Origin: Pontibacter sp. E15-1
GTDB taxonomy: Bacteria; Bacteroidota; Bacteroidia; Cytophagales; Hymenobacteraceae
Assembly (NCBI RefSeq): GCF_022601975.1
Contig: NZ_JAKVIR010000027.1
Location: 1 to 64,000 of the forward strand
Length of the DNA: 64,000 bases
Reading direction: 5' to 3'
Part shown: one piece after another, positions 52,824 to 62,595 of the stretch
How the letters are laid out: each line of letters begins with the position of its first letter
How positions within the stretch are numbered: the first letter of the stretch is position 1
Position numbers and translations under genes: made by a program
The notes under the pieces: model-generated
What the model was told of the DNA's origin: nothing
What the model saw: only the letters and a program-made list of their open reading frames with translations
Databases searched by the model: none

Positions 52824-53921
52824 ATAAGTTGGCGGTAAAAATTTTACTATAAAAGAGTTTAAGTGAAAAAACTGGACTGAAAGACCTTGCCCGGTAACAA
52901 CGGGCTAGACGCTCTTCAAATCAGTGAAAATTCATTTTGAGAAATCCATACATGAAGCGGTCGTTGCCTGCGTATCGTCAGAAACAAATACAAATTGCGC
53001 ATCAATTATTTACTAGGGTTGGAAGCTTAATTCTTATTGACTCATTTAAGTTCAATATCTTATTATGATATTTTTTTTGGATCAATAGGAATATAATTTA
53101 TTAAGCAGCCCTATCTCTTATAATCTTATAAATATAAAAGAATATAAAGTAGAAGACATAGCGAAATAAGTAAAATTTATTTTCACTCAAAATAGTGGTT
53201 TTAAAACCTTTAAGCTTGTTTTTTGAAAAATTTATCTTATGTTAATAATATAGTATATTTTATATACTACAACATATATATAAGTATTATGGCTTATTGA
53301 ATAATTTTTAGAAGTTGCCCTTGAAGTGATATTCAGGTTTATTGGTATAGTTAAAAATATACTATTTTGATGTTAAATATGTTTTTGCAGGATTCTGTAC
53401 TAACTTGCGCACGCTAAAAAGGGGCTGTAAAATATGCCGGCCACTCAGCCGTTCATGCATCGGGGAAGGGAAGGGAGTAGCAAAATGAAGCAGAAAGGGT
53501 ATGAATATAGTTCAATTTATATGTTTAAGGAGACGGGTGCTCCCGAAAGTCGAAAAAAGGCCATTTCGACCACTAAACAACTAATATAGTTAATTTAAAA
53601 TATTTTAATATTAGATTTGTAATATATTTATTCATTCGCTTTTCTTAATAAATGTAGGCAAAATCACAAACCTTCCGCGGAGCATCGCCGTATTTTGGAT
53701 CGAGTCTTATATGCCACTCAGCCCACAATTTATTGGACCTAAATGTCCCGCTCATTTGTAGGCAAGTGCGTTCTTAAGCAGGGCCGAACGCTCGGCCGAT
53801 ACACTAAGTTTTTACTGCTACCTAAATGGCTCATCAGCAATGGGTAATGGTTGGTTTTGGGTTGTTGAAGGGAGCAGGATTTAATTAATTTACTTTATGA
53901 TAGAATTTTTACACTCAGATT
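52824..53921. other. AT-rich, gene-free gap of about 1.1 kb
   Basis: The sequence from about 52900 to 53400 and 53570 to 53660 is strongly AT-rich, in sharp contrast to the GC-rich genes on both sides. The only frame of note is 51 codons (53434-53589) without family features. A 7-base-stem hairpin GTCGAAA/TTTCGAC is at 53549-53570. It probably holds the promoters of the divergent adhesin and polysaccharide operons. Confidence 0.6.
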
Positions 53922-55316
53922 ATGAATAGGTTCCGACACTACTACAGTTTTAACAGAGTAATGCTGTTAATTCTAGATGTAACTCTTATAGCATCCGCAT
54001 TTAAATTCTCGAACATTATCCGCTACGGCACCACTGATCTTCAGCAGGAGTACAACATCTTCTTCGTGCTTTTTGCCCTCGTGTGGTGGATCGTTTCGGG
54101 TTTCTCTAACTTCATGGTGCGCGTAGACGGGTTCTTCCCCTGCGACCGACGGCTGTCTAACCTCATAAACGCCTTCATTCTGCATGCCTTCATTCTGGCT
54201 AGCTGCATTGTGGTGTTCAACCTTGAGGAGCTTTCCCGTTTGCTGCTGCTCTATACCTACCTTTCCACCGCGCTCCTGATTGGCTTCAGCAGGTTGCTGC
54301 TTTTATTTGCCTACCGTTATTTCACGAAGTCAGACGTGGCCCATACCCGCTACGTGATCGTAGGAACAGGCCCGGCCGCCATGGGGCTGCACCAGACACT
54401 GAACGCCAACGACGACCTCGGCACGAAGTTCATGGGCTTTTTCGACGACAACGCAGATCCCCTCAGCCCTTACAGCAGTAAGGTGAAAGGCGGCGTGGAC
54501 GACCTGAAGGAGTATTGCCTCCAGCACAGCATCGACGAGGTGTACTATACCTTGCCGCTCAATAACAAGGAGCAGATTGACGACCTCACCGAGTTTGCCG
54601 ACGACAACTTCGTGTACTTCCGCATTGTGCCTGATTTCAGCGCCATCGTGCAGAAAGACGTGAACATGTACTTCTACCACAACGTGCCGATGATCAGCAT
54701 CCGCCGTGAGCCGTTGGAGATTGCCTCTAACCGTGTGATGAAGCGCCTGTTTGACGTGGCCTTCTCGCTGACCGTAATTCTGCTGATCTTCCCGATTGTG
54801 CTTCCGCTGATTGCCCTGGCGATCCGACTCGAGTCAAAGGGACCTATCTTCTTCAAGCAGTTGCGTCCGGGCAAAAAGAACAGGCTCTTTGTCTGCTACA
54901 AATTCCGGACAATGAAAGTAAACAAGCTGACGGAAGTGCAAGCCACCAAAGACGACCCGCGTATTACCCGTGTCGGCCGTTTCCTGCGCAAAACCAATCT
55001 GGATGAGTTGCCGCAGTTCTTCAACGTGCTTTTAGGCGACATGTCCGTTGTAGGCCCACGGCCTAACCTGGTGTCGCAGCTGGATCACTACTCGAAGTTG
55101 ATCACCAAATATAAGATGCGCCATTTCGTTACGCCGGGTATCACAGGGTATGCCCAGGTGAGCGGCTTCAGAGGCGAAACCAAAGAGCTGAAGCTTATGG
55201 AGAAGCGCGTGGAGTATGACGTGCGCTACATGGAGAACTGGAGCTTCATGATGGACATGAAAATTATTTTCCTGACAGTTTGGAACATGGTGAAAGGCGA
55301 GAAAAATGCATACTAG
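53922..55316 (+). CDS. Undecaprenyl-phosphate glucose phosphotransferase (polyprenyl glycosylphosphotransferase)
   Basis: A 464-residue membrane enzyme. Four helices lead into a Rossmann-like domain ([12 protein letters not shown], about 142-153), then a re-entrant helix ([21 protein letters not shown]) and the catalytic domain ([43 protein letters not shown]). It transfers a sugar-1-phosphate from UDP-sugar to undecaprenyl phosphate and so starts repeat-unit synthesis on the inner membrane. Its last 11 bases overlap the next gene. Confidence 0.93.
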   Translation: MNRFRHYYSFNRVMLLILDVTLIASAFKFSNIIRYGTTDLQQEYNIFFVLFALVWWIVSGFSNFMVRVDGFFPCDRRLSNLINAFILHAFILASCIVVFNLEELSRLLLLYTYLSTALLIGFSRLLLLFAYRYFTKSDVAHTRYVIVGTGPAAMGLHQTLNANDDLGTKFMGFFDDNADPLSPYSSKVKGGVDDLKEYCLQHSIDEVYYTLPLNNKEQIDDLTEFADDNFVYFRIVPDFSAIVQKDVNMYFYHNVPMISIRREPLEIASNRVMKRLFDVAFSLTVILLIFPIVLPLIALAIRLESKGPIFFKQLRPGKKNRLFVCYKFRTMKVNKLTEVQATKDDPRITRVGRFLRKTNLDELPQFFNVLLGDMSVVGPRPNLVSQLDHYSKLITKYKMRHFVTPGITGYAQVSGFRGETKELKLMEKRVEYDVRYMENWSFMMDMKIIFLTVWNMVKGEKNAY

Positions 55317-56133
55317 TACACTTAACGCTACTTCAGAGTTAGAAACTGTTTCTGCCATACCCTCGCCGCCTTTAACACGGAAGCGAAAACTCCTGACATC
55401 CCTAATTTCTGCCGGGTCTTTCAACGACTTTGTAGAGCACATATTTTGGCTGTCTAATCACAAGGATTCCTCTTATGTATGCTTTGCCAATGTGCACATG
55501 CTTATGGAGGCATACCAGGACCGGGAGTTTAACGACGTGTTGAACAACGCTGACGTGGCTACCCCAGACGGAAACCCCGTAGCGAAGCTTGCCAGGCTGT
55601 TTTATGGGCAGCGGCAGGAGCGAGTGGCAGGTATGGATTTGCTGCCCCGGCTGCTGCAAGAGGCGGCGGCCCGCGGAAAGTCAGTCTATTTCTACGGTTC
55701 TACGGATCAGGTGCTGGAGGCTGTGGCTACAAAGGCGAAGCAGGAGTTGCCCGATCTGAAAATAGCAGGCTATTATTCGCCCCCTTTTCGGAAACTCAGT
55801 GATGATGAGGACGCAGATATAACAGCCATGATCAATGCGGCTAAACCTGATCTGGTTTTCGTCGCCTTGGGTTGCCCGAAGCAGGAGCGCTGGATGGCAG
55901 CACACAAAGGAAGGGTAAAGGCCTGTATGCTGGGCGTGGGCCAGGCCTACATGACGTATGCCGGCCTGGAAAAAAGACTTCCGGCATGGGCACGTAACCT
56001 GTCGCTGGAGTGGACGTACAGACTGTGGCAGGAGCCTCGTCGCCTTTGGAAGCGATATCTGTATACCAACAGCATGTTTATTCTGCTTACGCTGAAACAA
56101 CTGTTGCAGGGGCAACCTAAAAAGCTCGCGTAG
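55306..56133 (+). CDS. WecB/TagA/CpsF family glycosyltransferase
   Basis: A 275-residue GT26 enzyme. Family markers are FANVHMLMEAYQD, the ATPDGNPVAKLARLF loop with its catalytic Asp, MDLLPRLL, YFYGS and VALGCPKQERWMAAH. It adds the second sugar (for example N-acetylmannosamine) to lipid-linked carrier. Overlap of 11 bases with the preceding gene shows coupling. The shared operon ends at a terminator. Confidence 0.92.
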   Translation: MHTSTLNATSELETVSAIPSPPLTRKRKLLTSLISAGSFNDFVEHIFWLSNHKDSSYVCFANVHMLMEAYQDREFNDVLNNADVATPDGNPVAKLARLFYGQRQERVAGMDLLPRLLQEAAARGKSVYFYGSTDQVLEAVATKAKQELPDLKIAGYYSPPFRKLSDDEDADITAMINAAKPDLVFVALGCPKQERWMAAHKGRVKACMLGVGQAYMTYAGLEKRLPAWARNLSLEWTYRLWQEPRRLWKRYLYTNSMFILLTLKQLLQGQPKKLA

Positions 56134-56497
56134 CCTAACACTCAAAATTGCTGATAAGACAGGGAGTTGATGGATAAAGAAGGGATCAGGAATAAAGTAG
56201 CTGTTTACAAGTGGTCATACCTTCTATCTATACCAACTGAAGCTGACTGCACGACCGTGTTTATCGCCAAATGGCAGATGACCCGGTTGTGCAGTCAGCT
56301 TTTTTATGCCTTACGGTAGCGTGAATCAGGAAACTTCGGGCCTCATTAAAACGGGTGCATAAAAATTTTTGCAAAATCAACTCTTAAAACATCCAAATAT
56401 ATAAATCTTCGTATTAACAAAAAGTCCGGTAGCACAGGCAGTGCAATTTTCCCGGTCCATAAACTCAGGTTAACACCCTTAAAACCCTTATAGATAT
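56134..56497. other. Intergenic gap of 364 bases within the polysaccharide locus
   Basis: Holds the terminator at 56240-56306 and a following AT-rich stretch (about 56340-56420) that probably serves as promoter for the rfbF operon. No coding frame was found. Confidence 0.5.
56240..56306 (+). terminator. Terminator after the CpsF-like gene
   Basis: AAGCTGACTGCACGACCG pairs with CGGTTGTGCAGTCAGCTT (one mismatch) around a 26-base loop, followed by TTTTT. Confidence 0.82.
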
Positions 56498-57301
56498 ATG
56501 AAAGCAGTTATTCTGGCTGGCGGCTTCGGAACAAGAATCAGTGAAGAAAGCGGCGTGCGCCCAAAACCAATGGTGGAGATTGGCGGTAAGCCCATCCTTT
56601 GGCATATCATGAAAATCTACTCGCATCACAACATCAACGATTTCGTGATTTGCTGCGGGTACAAAGGCCATATGATTAAAGAGTATTTTGCCAACTACAG
56701 CCTTTACAACTCCGACGTGACGTTTGACATGCGTAAGAGCACAATGGAGGTGCATAAAAACAACACCGAATCCTGGAAAGTGACGCTGGTAGACACCGGC
56801 GAAGGCACGATGACAGGCGGCCGTCTGAAGCGCGTGCAGGAGTATGTAGGTGACGAGACGTTCTGCCTGACCTACGGAGACGGGGTGAGTGACGTGAACG
56901 TATCAGAGGCAGTGCAGTACCACAAAGCGCAGGGAACCCTGGCTACCCTGACTGCCGTGCAGCAGCCTGGCCGCTTCGGGGCATTTACCCTCGGCTCAGA
57001 ATCAACCAAAGTGCCCCAGTTCAAGGAAAAACCGGCAGGGGGCGACATGCCCTGGATCAACGGCGGGTTTTTTGTGCTCGAGCCAGGCGTATTTGACTAC
57101 ATCGAGGACGACACCACAACCTGGGAGCGCGAGCCACTGGAGCAGCTAGCCGAGGAAGGAGAGCTTTCCGCCTATCGCCACAGAGGGTTCTGGCAGCCGA
57201 TGGACACCTTGCGCGACAAGCATGTGCTGGAGGAGCTATGGCAAAAAGAACAAGCCCCCTGGAATGTCTGGAATCATAAACTGGCGAACGCAGTGAACTA
57301 A
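56498..57301 (+). CDS. rfbF: Glucose-1-phosphate cytidylyltransferase
   Basis: A 267-residue enzyme that couples CTP with glucose-1-phosphate to give CDP-glucose. The N-terminus [31 protein letters not shown] is the family nucleotide-binding signature. YGDGVSDV supplies a metal-binding Asp and [21 protein letters not shown] is the sugar-binding segment. It is the first gene of a five-gene run with short spacers. No CDP-glucose 4,6-dehydratase is seen in the window, so the pathway differs from the abequose route. Confidence 0.93.
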   Translation: MKAVILAGGFGTRISEESGVRPKPMVEIGGKPILWHIMKIYSHHNINDFVICCGYKGHMIKEYFANYSLYNSDVTFDMRKSTMEVHKNNTESWKVTLVDTGEGTMTGGRLKRVQEYVGDETFCLTYGDGVSDVNVSEAVQYHKAQGTLATLTAVQQPGRFGAFTLGSESTKVPQFKEKPAGGDMPWINGGFFVLEPGVFDYIEDDTTTWEREPLEQLAEEGELSAYRHRGFWQPMDTLRDKHVLEELWQKEQAPWNVWNHKLANAVN

Positions 57302-57355
57302 CCCATCCTGCAAAAAATCCTTATCCCTTTCTTAAATAAAGCAATTACACAAGAT

Positions 57356-58438
57356 ATGAAAATTCTGATTACCGGAAATATGGGCTATGTGGGACCAGGC
57401 GTGGTAGAGCGCCTGCGCGCCGCGCACCCCGAAGCTACCCTCGTAGGGTATGATATGGCTTATTTTGCCTCTTGCCTGACGAATGCCCCTGTGTTGCCTG
57501 AGAGCCAACTGGATGTGCAGTTATATGGCGATGTGCGCACCATCCCGGCGGAAGTCCTGCAGGGAGTGGATGCCGTGGTACACCTGGCCGCCATCTCAAA
57601 CGACCCAATGGGGACGAAGTTCGAAGACATCACGATGGAAGTGAACTACAAGTCGAGCGTCGAGATTGCCAAACTAGCCAAAGAGGCAGGCGTGAAGAAC
57701 TATGTGTTTGCCTCTAGCTGCAGCATGTATGGCGCTGCCTCAGAGCAAGCCAAGACAGAGGACTCGGAGTTGAACCCGCTGACCGCCTATGCCCGCTCTA
57801 AAGTAGCGACGGAGAAAGACCTGCAGCCGCTGGCTGGTGATGGGTTCACGGTAACGTGCCTTCGCTTTGCCACCGCCTGCGGTATGAGCGACCGCCTGCG
57901 CCTTGACCTGGTGCTGAATGACTTTGTGGCTGGTGCCGTGGCGACTGGCAAAATCAATATCCTGAGCGACGGTAGCCCGTGGCGCCCCCTGATCCATGTA
58001 AAGGACATGGCGCGCGCCATTGAGTGGGCCGTTACCCGAGAGCCCTCTAACGGAGGTGAGTTTCTGGCCGTGAACACCGGCTCGAATGAGTGGAACTATC
58101 AGGTGCACGAACTGGCGAAGGCCGTGGGCGAGGTGATTTCTGGCACAGAGGTGACGGTGAATAAAGACGCCGCTCCGGACAAACGCTCGTACCGTGTGAA
58201 TTTTGACCTGTATCAAGAGCTGGCCCCAAACCACCTGCCACAGTATTCGCTGAAGCAGGCGATAGCGGAACTGCGCGATGGCCTGACTGAAATGGAGTTT
58301 AAGGACGGCGACTTCCGCAACTCCCTGCTCATGCGCCTGAAAGTGCTGACAAGCCTGCAGGAGTCTGATAAGATTAACGAGCAGCTGCAGTGGAACAGCA
58401 AGAAAACAGCGCCCAAGGCCGAATTTAAAACCGCTTAA
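57356..58438 (+). CDS. NAD-dependent epimerase/dehydratase (extended SDR)
   Basis: A 360-residue sugar-nucleotide-modifying enzyme. The cofactor loop is GNMGYVGPG. DAVVHLAAISNDPMG follows, then FASSCSMYG and the catalytic YARSK. The 4,6-dehydratase acidic pair (DE) is absent next to the catalytic Ser-Cys, so epimerisation or another reaction at C4 or C2 is more likely. The substrate is presumably the CDP-sugar from RfbF next to it. Confidence 0.85.
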   Translation: MKILITGNMGYVGPGVVERLRAAHPEATLVGYDMAYFASCLTNAPVLPESQLDVQLYGDVRTIPAEVLQGVDAVVHLAAISNDPMGTKFEDITMEVNYKSSVEIAKLAKEAGVKNYVFASSCSMYGAASEQAKTEDSELNPLTAYARSKVATEKDLQPLAGDGFTVTCLRFATACGMSDRLRLDLVLNDFVAGAVATGKINILSDGSPWRPLIHVKDMARAIEWAVTREPSNGGEFLAVNTGSNEWNYQVHELAKAVGEVISGTEVTVNKDAAPDKRSYRVNFDLYQELAPNHLPQYSLKQAIAELRDGLTEMEFKDGDFRNSLLMRLKVLTSLQESDKINEQLQWNSKKTAPKAEFKTA

Positions 58439-58448
58439 CCCAGTACCG

Positions 58449-59012
58449 ATGATTTTTACAGAAACGAAGTTAAAAGGCGCTTTCATCATAGACGTAAAGC
58501 GCCTGGAGGATGAGCGAGGCTTTTTTGGCCGCTCATACTGCAAGCGTGAAATGGACGAGCACGGGCTGAACACCAACATGGTGCAGGCAAACGTCTCGTA
58601 CAACAAAAAGAAAGGAACGCTGCGCGGCATGCACATGCAAGTGTCGCCGTATGAGGAAACGAAGCTGGTGCGCTGCACGCGCGGCGCTATCTACGACGTG
58701 ATCATTGACATGCGCGAGGACTCTGAAACCTATAAGCAGTGGATAGGCGTGGAACTGACCGCCGATAAATACCGAATGCTTTTTGTGCCGGAGGGATTCG
58801 CGCACGGGTTCATCACGCTGGAAGACAACAGCGACGTGACCTATAACGTGACCCAATTCTATACCCCCGGCTCTGAGCGGGGCATCCGCTGGAACGACCC
58901 GGCATTCAATATTGAGTGGCCGATAGCGCCGCAGGTCATCTCGGAGAAAGACCAGGAGCACCCTGATTTTGAGGAGGCAAACGCAACAACAGGAGGCAAG
59001 CAGCTGGCGTAG
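58449..59012 (+). CDS. dTDP-4-dehydrorhamnose 3,5-epimerase (RmlC)-family protein
   Basis: A 187-residue cupin-fold enzyme. The RmlC His is in KKGTLRGMHMQ and the Tyr is in YNVTQFYTPGSERGIRWNDP, so the catalytic pair seems intact. Members epimerise C3/C5 of 4-keto sugars; some act only at one carbon. It lies 10 bases after the SDR gene. An associated dTDP-rhamnose set (RmlA, B, D) is not visible here, and the neighbouring RfbF points to a CDP-linked substrate. Confidence 0.85.
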   Translation: MIFTETKLKGAFIIDVKRLEDERGFFGRSYCKREMDEHGLNTNMVQANVSYNKKKGTLRGMHMQVSPYEETKLVRCTRGAIYDVIIDMREDSETYKQWIGVELTADKYRMLFVPEGFAHGFITLEDNSDVTYNVTQFYTPGSERGIRWNDPAFNIEWPIAPQVISEKDQEHPDFEEANATTGGKQLA

Positions 59013-59054
59013 CGCCAGTGGCCTCACTTTTTCAAACTAAAAAAAGAGATAGCA

Positions 59055-60416
59055 ATGATATTAGTTGATAGCGCACTCGCCAAGCGTCAGGCCGAGAACA
59101 AACCTGTTCGAGTGGCAATGGTTGGCGCAGGCTTTATGGGGCGCGGGATTGCGCTTCAAATCTGTAAGTATACTTTCGGCATGGAGCTGGTGGCCATCGC
59201 CAACAGAGACACCGCCAAAGCCAAGCAGGCCTATACCCAGGCCGACGTGCTGGACGTGCGGGAAGTAAGCAATCTGTCGCAGCTCGAGGAGAACATCCGC
59301 ATCGGCAAGTACAGCATCACCGACGATGCCATGCTGTTGTGCGAGGCGGAGGGCATCGACGCGGTGATTGAAGTGACGGGTGCCGTTGAATTCGGCACGA
59401 ACGTGGCGCTGCGTGCCATCCAGAACGGCAAGCACATCATCATGATGAACGCTGAGGTGGACGGAACCGTGGGGCCAATCCTGAAGGTGTATGCCGACAA
59501 GGCTGGTGTTGTGTTTACCAACGCCGATGGCGATCAGCCGGGAGTGGAGATGAACCTTTTCCGTTTTGTGAAGGGGCTGGGCGTAAAGCCAGTGCTGTGC
59601 GGAAACATCAAAGGACTGCATGACCCATACCGTAACCCGACTACGCAGGAAGGCTTCGCGAAGAAATGGGGGCAGAACCCGGCGATGGTGACCTCGTTTG
59701 CCGATGGCAGTAAGATCTCGTTTGAGCAGGCCATCGTGGCCAATGGCACGGGCATGCAGGTGGCAAAGCGCGGCATGCACGGGCCAACCGTGGCAGGCGG
59801 CACGTCACTGAAAGACGTGGTGCAGAACTTATACCCCCTGGAAGACCTGATCGAAGGGCCTGGCATTGTGGACTATGTGGTAGGTGCCGAGCCGGGGCCC
59901 GGTGTGTTTGTGCTGGGCACGCACGACCACCCGATTCAGCAGCACTACCTGAACCTGTACAAGCTGGGTGAAGGCCCGCTGTATCTATTCTATACCCCAT
60001 ACCACCTCTGCCATTTCGAAGTGCCAAACACTGTGGCCCGCGCCGTATTGTTCCACGATGCAGCCCTCACACCGATTGGCAAGCCTTATGTAGAGGTCGT
60101 GGCCACCGCCAAAACAGATCTGAAGGCAGGTCAGGTGATAGACGGTATCGGACACTACATGACGTATGGCTTGTGCGAAAACGCCACTACAACGGCTGAG
60201 CAGCGGTTGTTGCCAATCGGCGTGGCGGAAGGCTGCGTACTGAAGCATGATATCGCGAAAGACAAAGTCCTGACATACGATGACGTGATTCTGCCGGAAG
60301 GAAGACTGGTTGATCAGCTTCGCGAGGAGCAGGCGCAGTATTTCGGCGCAGCCACCGATGCGTCCCGGGAGCAATATCTGAAGCATAAGGCCGGAAAAGA
60401 AGTATCTTTGTCCTAG
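59055..60416 (+). CDS. SAF-domain NAD(P)-dependent oxidoreductase, DXR-like (DRL) type
   Basis: A 453-residue enzyme. The N-terminal Rossmann domain has VGAGFMGRGIALQ, resembling homoserine dehydrogenase. The middle has NADGDQPGVEMNLFRF and a CGNIKGLHDPYRNPT loop. The C-terminal about 100 residues form a SAF domain (KPYVEVVATAKTDLKAGQVIDG). This architecture is known from the DRL enzyme of Brucella, which does the reductoisomerisation of deoxyxylulose phosphate, and from uncharacterised relatives. Its place in a CDP-sugar operon suggests a rearrangement or reduction of a sugar precursor; the real substrate is unknown. Confidence 0.75.
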   Translation: MILVDSALAKRQAENKPVRVAMVGAGFMGRGIALQICKYTFGMELVAIANRDTAKAKQAYTQADVLDVREVSNLSQLEENIRIGKYSITDDAMLLCEAEGIDAVIEVTGAVEFGTNVALRAIQNGKHIIMMNAEVDGTVGPILKVYADKAGVVFTNADGDQPGVEMNLFRFVKGLGVKPVLCGNIKGLHDPYRNPTTQEGFAKKWGQNPAMVTSFADGSKISFEQAIVANGTGMQVAKRGMHGPTVAGGTSLKDVVQNLYPLEDLIEGPGIVDYVVGAEPGPGVFVLGTHDHPIQQHYLNLYKLGEGPLYLFYTPYHLCHFEVPNTVARAVLFHDAALTPIGKPYVEVVATAKTDLKAGQVIDGIGHYMTYGLCENATTTAEQRLLPIGVAEGCVLKHDIAKDKVLTYDDVILPEGRLVDQLREEQAQYFGAATDASREQYLKHKAGKEVSLS

Positions 60417-60560
60417 GCTCTTGTGCTTTCCTGTGGCAACGCAGGAACAACAATTCTAAGCTGTCGCTTTCGTAGTCAGGTGGTTATACACAGAGGCTCG
60501 GGCGACAGCTTTTATTGTTTCAGAATAACGGTACCTTTCAATCGCAAGCGCAGCCATAAG

Positions 60561-61346
60561 ATGAAAAACACGGACATTGTAGGCCTTATCCCCGCTGCCG
60601 GCCTTGGAAGCAGGTTAGACCCCATCCCATGCAGCAAAGAACTGTTCCCGGTGGGGTTGGGCCCTCATCCTGAGCATGGGGAAGCGCACCCGAAAGTGGC
60701 GGCGCAATACCTGCTCGAGCACATGCAACGGGCAGGCGCGAGCCAAGCCTACATGATCCTTCGCAAAGGCAAGTGGGACATCCCGGCGTATTTTGGGGAT
60801 GGCAGCCACGTGGGGCTACCGCTTGCCTATCTCGTGATGCGCCACCCGTATGGCACACCTTTTACCCTCGACCAGGCATATGATTTTGTGCAAGGCAAGC
60901 AGGTCATGTTTGGCTTTCCGGATATTCTTTTTGAGCCTGCGGATGCGTTTTTGCAGTTGCTTCAGCGGCAGGAGAGCACCCAGGCCGATGTAGTGCTCGG
61001 GGCTTTTCCAGTGGCCCGTCCGCATAAATGGGATATGGTCGACCTCTCCAAAAGCGGCCAAGTGACAGCCATCTATCCCAAGCCAGAGCAGTCTGCGTTA
61101 CGGTATGGATGGGCCATCGCCTGCTGGGGGCCGTCTTTCACGCAGTTTATGCACCAGCACTTGCAAAAAGTGATTTCTGAAATTAACCCCTCCGTTACGG
61201 ATTTTGAAATCAGTATGGGGAAGGTGCTGCAAGCCGGCATCCGCGAGGGGCTGTCGGTGCAAAGCGTCTGCTTTGACAAGGGCACTTGCCTGGATATAGG
61301 CACGCCCGAAGACCTGCGGCAGGTCCTTCGTACTTCATTTTGCTGA
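60561..61346 (+). CDS. Sugar-phosphate nucleotidyltransferase-like protein
   Basis: A 261-residue protein. The start at 60561 (MKNTDIVGLIPAAGLGSRLD) is preferred to an earlier in-frame ATG. PAAGLGSRLDPIPCSKELFPVGLG is the nucleotide-binding signature; VMFGFPDILFEPADAF holds the metal-site Asp, and DIGTPEDLRQ ends the domain. It resembles RmlA/GalU-like enzymes but is shorter. It is the second nucleotidyltransferase in the locus, so two activated sugars are likely made. It is 144 bases past the SAF-domain gene. Confidence 0.83.
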   Translation: MKNTDIVGLIPAAGLGSRLDPIPCSKELFPVGLGPHPEHGEAHPKVAAQYLLEHMQRAGASQAYMILRKGKWDIPAYFGDGSHVGLPLAYLVMRHPYGTPFTLDQAYDFVQGKQVMFGFPDILFEPADAFLQLLQRQESTQADVVLGAFPVARPHKWDMVDLSKSGQVTAIYPKPEQSALRYGWAIACWGPSFTQFMHQHLQKVISEINPSVTDFEISMGKVLQAGIREGLSVQSVCFDKGTCLDIGTPEDLRQVLRTSFC

Positions 61347-61364
61347 TTTTCACCCTGACTCTCC

Positions 61365-62558
61365 ATGCGCATACTACTCATACATAACTTTTACAAGCAA
61401 GCCGGCGGCGAAGACACCGTTTTCCATGCGGAGGCGGCGCTGTTGCAGGGCCACGGCCATACCGTCGAAAAGCTGGCGCTGTCCAACAACGAGGTCAACA
61501 CGATAGGGGAAAAGCTAATGGCGGCGTTAGGGGTGGTATACAATTATGGCAGCGCCCGCACCGTCGAGAATGCCCTGCTGCGTTTTCAGCCCGATGTGGT
61601 GCATGTGCACAACTTCTTCCCCCTTGTTTCCCCGGCCGTTTTTTATGTATGCCAGAAACACCGGGTTCCGGTTGTCCTGACGCTGCACAATTACCGACTG
61701 CTATGTCCAAGCGCCGTGCTGCATTACAACGGCAAGGTGCAGTTGGAGAACATACACAAGACGTTTCCGCTAAGAGCGATTGCGAAGGGTATATACCGCA
61801 ACTCCCGCATCGAAACAGCTTCTGTGGTGCTCACCACGGGCATACATAAAATGCTGGGCACCTGGCAGCACAAAGTAGACAGATACATTGCCCTGACACC
61901 GGGGGCGGCAGACCTATTCCTGGACTCCTCGCTGAGGCTGCGGCCGGAACAGCTGGCCATTAAGCCAAATTTCACGGAAGACCTTGGCGAGGGAGCGCCT
62001 GATCGGGAGGATGCTTATATATACATCGGCCGCCTTGCGCCTGAAAAGGGTATAGAGACACTGCTGCAGGCACACCAGTTACAGCCTTTCAAACTCAGGA
62101 TTATTGGTGATGGCCCGCTGAGAGGGCAGGTAGAACGCTATGCCGCCAATAACCCGAGCGTAACCTACATGGGATTCCGGAAGCGGGAGGAAACGATGCA
62201 GCTGCTGAAAAAAGCAAAGGCGCTCATTTTCCCGTCGGAGTGGCTGGAGACGTTCGGGATGACGGTGATTGAAGCCTTTGCCACCGGCACGCCGGTGATA
62301 GCCGCCAATCTGGGGGGAGCCGCACACTTGGTGAAGGACCAGCATAACGGGCTGCACTTTGCGCCGCAACAGCCTACTGCGCTCACCCACTGTGTGCAGG
62401 AACTTGAGCTGAAGCCAAATTTCCGCGAGGAGCTGGGAAAGAACGCCCGTGCCACCTATCTGCGCCATTATACCCCCGAGGCAAACTATCAACTGCTATT
62501 GCAGGTGTACAAGGATGTCATTAGGCAAAAAAAGAGGCCTGCCCCTACAACTGTGTAG
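61365..62558 (+). CDS. Family 4 glycosyltransferase
   Basis: A 397-residue GT-B enzyme. The N-terminal domain has HNFYKQAGGEDTVFHAEA and VHVHNFFPLVSP. The C-terminal domain has IYIGRLAPEKGIETLL, the GFRKREETMQLLKKA segment and SEWLETFGMTVIEAFATGTPVIA, the EX7E-type donor site. It adds a sugar to the lipid-linked repeat unit. It follows the nucleotidyltransferase by 18 bases. Its stop codon lies within a bidirectional hairpin. Confidence 0.92.
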   Translation: MRILLIHNFYKQAGGEDTVFHAEAALLQGHGHTVEKLALSNNEVNTIGEKLMAALGVVYNYGSARTVENALLRFQPDVVHVHNFFPLVSPAVFYVCQKHRVPVVLTLHNYRLLCPSAVLHYNGKVQLENIHKTFPLRAIAKGIYRNSRIETASVVLTTGIHKMLGTWQHKVDRYIALTPGAADLFLDSSLRLRPEQLAIKPNFTEDLGEGAPDREDAYIYIGRLAPEKGIETLLQAHQLQPFKLRIIGDGPLRGQVERYAANNPSVTYMGFRKREETMQLLKKAKALIFPSEWLETFGMTVIEAFATGTPVIAANLGGAAHLVKDQHNGLHFAPQQPTALTHCVQELELKPNFREELGKNARATYLRHYTPEANYQLLLQVYKDVIRQKKRPAPTTV

Positions 62559-62581
62559 TTGTTTGGGCAGACCTCCTCTTT
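62530..62581. terminator. Bidirectional hairpin overlapping the GT4 stop codon
   Basis: AAAGAGG...CCTGCCC pairs with GGGCAG...CCTCTTT with a small bulge, and an inner ACAACT/AGTTGT stem closes the loop. The GT4 stop (62556-62558) lies inside, so the terminator shares coding sequence. It also ends the opposing gene. Confidence 0.72.
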
Positions 62582-62595
62582 CATATTAAACCGTC

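Noticed and set aside
53434-53589. A 51-codon plus-strand frame in the AT-rich gap
   Set aside because: Has basic, low-complexity composition and no recognisable motif; could be chance in a gene-free stretch.
57740-58678. A 312-codon minus-strand frame covering the SDR and epimerase genes
   Set aside because: The plus-strand genes have clear catalytic motifs; the antisense frame has none.
56498-59012. A standard dTDP-rhamnose pathway
   Set aside because: RmlA-RmlB-RmlD are not next to the RmlC-like gene, and the first gene is a cytidylyltransferase by sequence.
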